DNA from: Ruegeria atlantica
GTDB taxonomy: Bacteria > Pseudomonadota > Alphaproteobacteria > Rhodobacterales > Rhodobacteraceae
Direction: 5' to 3'
DNA: 64,000 nt
Assembly (NCBI RefSeq): GCF_013032455.1
Contig: NZ_WQCF01000007.1
Location: forward strand, 186,001-250,000
Part shown: positions 62,359 to 64,000 of the stretch, piece after piece
How positions within the stretch are numbered: position 1 is the stretch's first letter
Layout: the number at the start of each line of letters is the position of its first letter
Translations under genes and position numbers: made by a program
Notes under the pieces: model-generated
Told to the model about the DNA's origin: nothing
What the model saw: the letters and a program-made list of their open reading frames with translations, nothing else
Database searches by the model: none

Positions 62359-63450
62359 TCATTCTGCGGCCTCCTTTTGCGTAATCCGCTCCTCGGCCTC
62401 GCGGCGCAGCTTGCGGACCAGTTCCAGCTCAGACTGGAAATCCACGTAATGCGGTAGCTTGATGTGCTCGAGAAATCCGGTGGCCTGAATGTTGTCCGCG
62501 TGGCTTAGAACAAATTCCTCATCCTGTGCGGGGGCACCCAGATTGTCCTCGCCCAGTTCCTTCCAGCGCAGCGCGCGGTCAACCAGCGCCATGGCGATGG
62601 ATTTCCGTTCTGATTGGCCGAAAACCAGACCATAGCCCCGCGTGAACTGCGGTGGTTCGGTCTTGGAGCCCGTGAACTGGTTCACCGTCTCACATTCGGT
62701 TAGTTCAACCTCACCGATCTCGATCGCGAAGCCCAGTTCAGGGATGTCCATCTCAATCGCAACCTTGCCGATTCGCAACTCGCCAACAAAGGCATGGTTG
62801 CGGGCGTAGCCACGCTGAGTCGAATAGGCCATCCCCAGAACAAAGCCCTCATCCCCACGCGTCAGCGATTGCAAACGCAAGGGCCGACCGGCCGGAAACT
62901 CCATCGGTTCACGGGTCAGGTCACCCGGAATGGCGTCGCTGACAGGTTCGTCCTGAATAATGTCTTCACCTTGCAGAAACTCGGTTATGTGTGGTGTCGG
63001 CTCTGTCCGAGGCTGGCCTTCGGGTGCATCGGGAACCTCTCCTTCAGCCGCGAGTTTGAAATCCAGCAATCGGTGCGTGTAGTCGAAGGTCGGACCCAGA
63101 ACCTGCCCACCCGGCGCATCCTTGAAGGTGGCCGAGATGCGGCGGTCACAGGTCATCTGACCCGTTTCCACCGGGTTCGAATAACCGAACCGAGGTAAAG
63201 TCGTGCGATAAGCGCGGATCAGAAAGATCGCTTCGATTAGATCACCACGCGCCTGCTTGATCGCCAGTGCCACCAGATTGGGGTCATAAAGCGAGCCTTC
63301 CGCCATCACCCGGTTTACAGCCAGGCTCAACTGTTCTCGGATTTGCGCGATGCTCAACTCGGCAATGTCGGTCGATCCGCGCCGTTCTTCGGCCAGCCAG
63401 GCATGGGCGTTCTCGATGGCCTTTTCACCGCCTTTTACAGCAACGTACAT
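62359..63450 (-). CDS. phnI: C-P lyase core subunit PhnI
   Basis: The 363-residue PhnI takes part in the nucleosidase step joining phosphonate to ribose triphosphate. The start MYVAVKGGEKAIENAHAWLAEERRG is characteristic, with ITLRAYRTTLPRFGY-like sequence (FLIRAYRTTLPRFGYSNPVE), KLAAEGEVPDAP and HADNIQATGFLEHIKLPHYVDFQSEL near the end. It follows phnH by three bases. Its stop is two bases from the stop of the small opposite-strand frame. Confidence 0.96.
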   Translation of the reverse strand: MYVAVKGGEKAIENAHAWLAEERRGSTDIAELSIAQIREQLSLAVNRVMAEGSLYDPNLVALAIKQARGDLIEAIFLIRAYRTTLPRFGYSNPVETGQMTCDRRISATFKDAPGGQVLGPTFDYTHRLLDFKLAAEGEVPDAPEGQPRTEPTPHITEFLQGEDIIQDEPVSDAIPGDLTREPMEFPAGRPLRLQSLTRGDEGFVLGMAYSTQRGYARNHAFVGELRIGKVAIEMDIPELGFAIEIGEVELTECETVNQFTGSKTEPPQFTRGYGLVFGQSERKSIAMALVDRALRWKELGEDNLGAPAQDEEFVLSHADNIQATGFLEHIKLPHYVDFQSELELVRKLRREAEERITQKEAAE

Positions 63451-63453
63451 GGC

Positions 63454-64000
63454 CTAGCCCTCCAGCTTAATTTGCGTGCTGCGCGGCAGGGCCGCGATTT
63501 TGTCATCGCAGGTGAAGAAAAAATCACATCCCAGCGGATAGAGCGCCGCGTTGCGCTGAAACCGTGGGATATCCGGCAACGAGAGATAAGCTTTGCCCTT
63601 GACCCCCGGTCCGGACAGCGCAGCGCCCACTTGATGCAGGTTGGTGCATTCAACGATCAAGGTCGCCGACCGATCCGGATATTCAGCCGTGCCAATGCGG
63701 TACTGATCCAAGGGACCAAGATCTTGCCAGGTTCCGACTGCAAAATCCGCCTCGACCGCGTCCGACAGAGGAGCCCCGGTGTGAAAGGCCAGCCACTGTC
63801 GCACTGCGCCCGTATCGGCTTTGCCAGCCAAATGCACCTTGGTCTCTGGGTCACAGAGCGTCAGCAACAACGTTCCAGCCGCCACTGACAAGGGGGTTGG
63901 CGGCACACTACCGACAACCGTGCGGATCTGACCGGGACGGGCCATAACTGTCATGGCAGCACGAAAAGCGTGGGCCGCGTCGACTGGTGCGTTCTGGAAA
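63454..64000 (-). CDS. phnH: C-P lyase core subunit PhnH (5' end cut by window edge)
   Basis: PhnH is a PhnGHIJ core subunit. The frame is open to base 64000, and the residues before the apparent ATG at 63954 (FQNAPVDAAHAFRAAM) are typical PhnH N-terminal sequence, so the true start lies just beyond the window. The visible part is 181 residues; PhnH is normally about 190-200. MARPGQIR, LLLTLCDPETKVHL and LSLPDIPRF are visible. phnG is expected immediately upstream, outside the window. Confidence 0.94.
   Translation of the reverse strand, partial: FQNAPVDAAHAFRAAMTVMARPGQIRTVVGSVPPTPLSVAAGTLLLTLCDPETKVHLAGKADTGAVRQWLAFHTGAPLSDAVEADFAVGTWQDLGPLDQYRIGTAEYPDRSATLIVECTNLHQVGAALSGPGVKGKAYLSLPDIPRFQRNAALYPLGCDFFFTCDDKIAALPRSTQIKLEG

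Noticed and set aside
1..64000. tRNA, rRNA, CRISPR array, insertion sequence, integrase or phage genes
   Set aside because: I read the intergenic gaps on both strands and saw no cloverleaf, rRNA-like stretch, regular repeat array or mobility gene. A covariance-model scan would settle small RNAs that I could not see.

Overview
The window looks like chromosomal DNA of a marine Rhodobacteraceae (roseobacter-type) alphaproteobacterium. It is GC-rich and densely coded, and many genes overlap by ATGA. Lineage markers visible in the sequence are a SAM/SAH riboswitch before metK (a class known from Rhodobacterales), an Irr-type Fur regulator next to fabA-fabB-fabI, a DUF6525 protein, and a C-P lyase operon with a DUF1045 gene. 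I see no rRNA, tRNA, CRISPR array, insertion sequence or prophage.

Layout. 1-14114 is mainly housekeeping: rpsA (truncated by the window edge), cmk and aroA, with four small genes lying between cmk and rpsA. Then comes the conserved miaB-phoH-ybeY-corC-lnt-metK-trmB block (minus strand) with an outer-membrane barrel gene inserted after miaB. metK has a promoter, a riboswitch that sequesters its ribosome binding site, and a strong terminator. 14235-20301 holds a glycosyltransferase-like gene, a divergent LysR/phytanoyl-CoA dioxygenase pair, irr, and the fabA-fabB-fabI unsaturated fatty acid operon. 20325-28653 is metabolic: FKBP isomerase, a coupled HAD/hydrolase/dehydratase trio, pcaD, another hydrolase, an MFS exporter, a zinc alcohol dehydrogenase and an enolase-superfamily enzyme.

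28710-33389 pairs a BigR/SqrR-like persulfide sensor with a 1007-residue ABC-exporter-like protein. Its nucleotide-binding domain has lost the catalytic residues, and it ends in a cyclic-nucleotide-binding domain. A DUF3307 gene and a frameshifted gene follow. 33442-39373 is a four-gene operon for methylated amine or betaine breakdown (sarcosine/dimethylglycine dehydrogenase type, non-pyrrolysine MttB type, TetR, DadA-type oxidase) with a candidate palindromic operator in front. 39483-48077 has a GST, a small methyltransferase, and a peptide-type ABC importer operon ending in a CaiB-type CoA transferase. An MscS channel follows.

50895-57386 is a seven-gene operon in which every gene overlaps the next: four glycosyltransferases, a histidine phosphatase, a NodB-like deacetylase and a small methyltransferase. 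It has no polymerase, flippase or transporter. It runs directly into the C-P lyase genes (phnM, DUF1045, phnN, L, K, J, I, H; phnH runs off the window end). I regard this operon as the best candidate for an undescribed pathway, possibly making a glycoconjugate or lipid head group during phosphorus limitation. That link is inferred from position only. A paralogue of its methyltransferase sits at 40125-40622.
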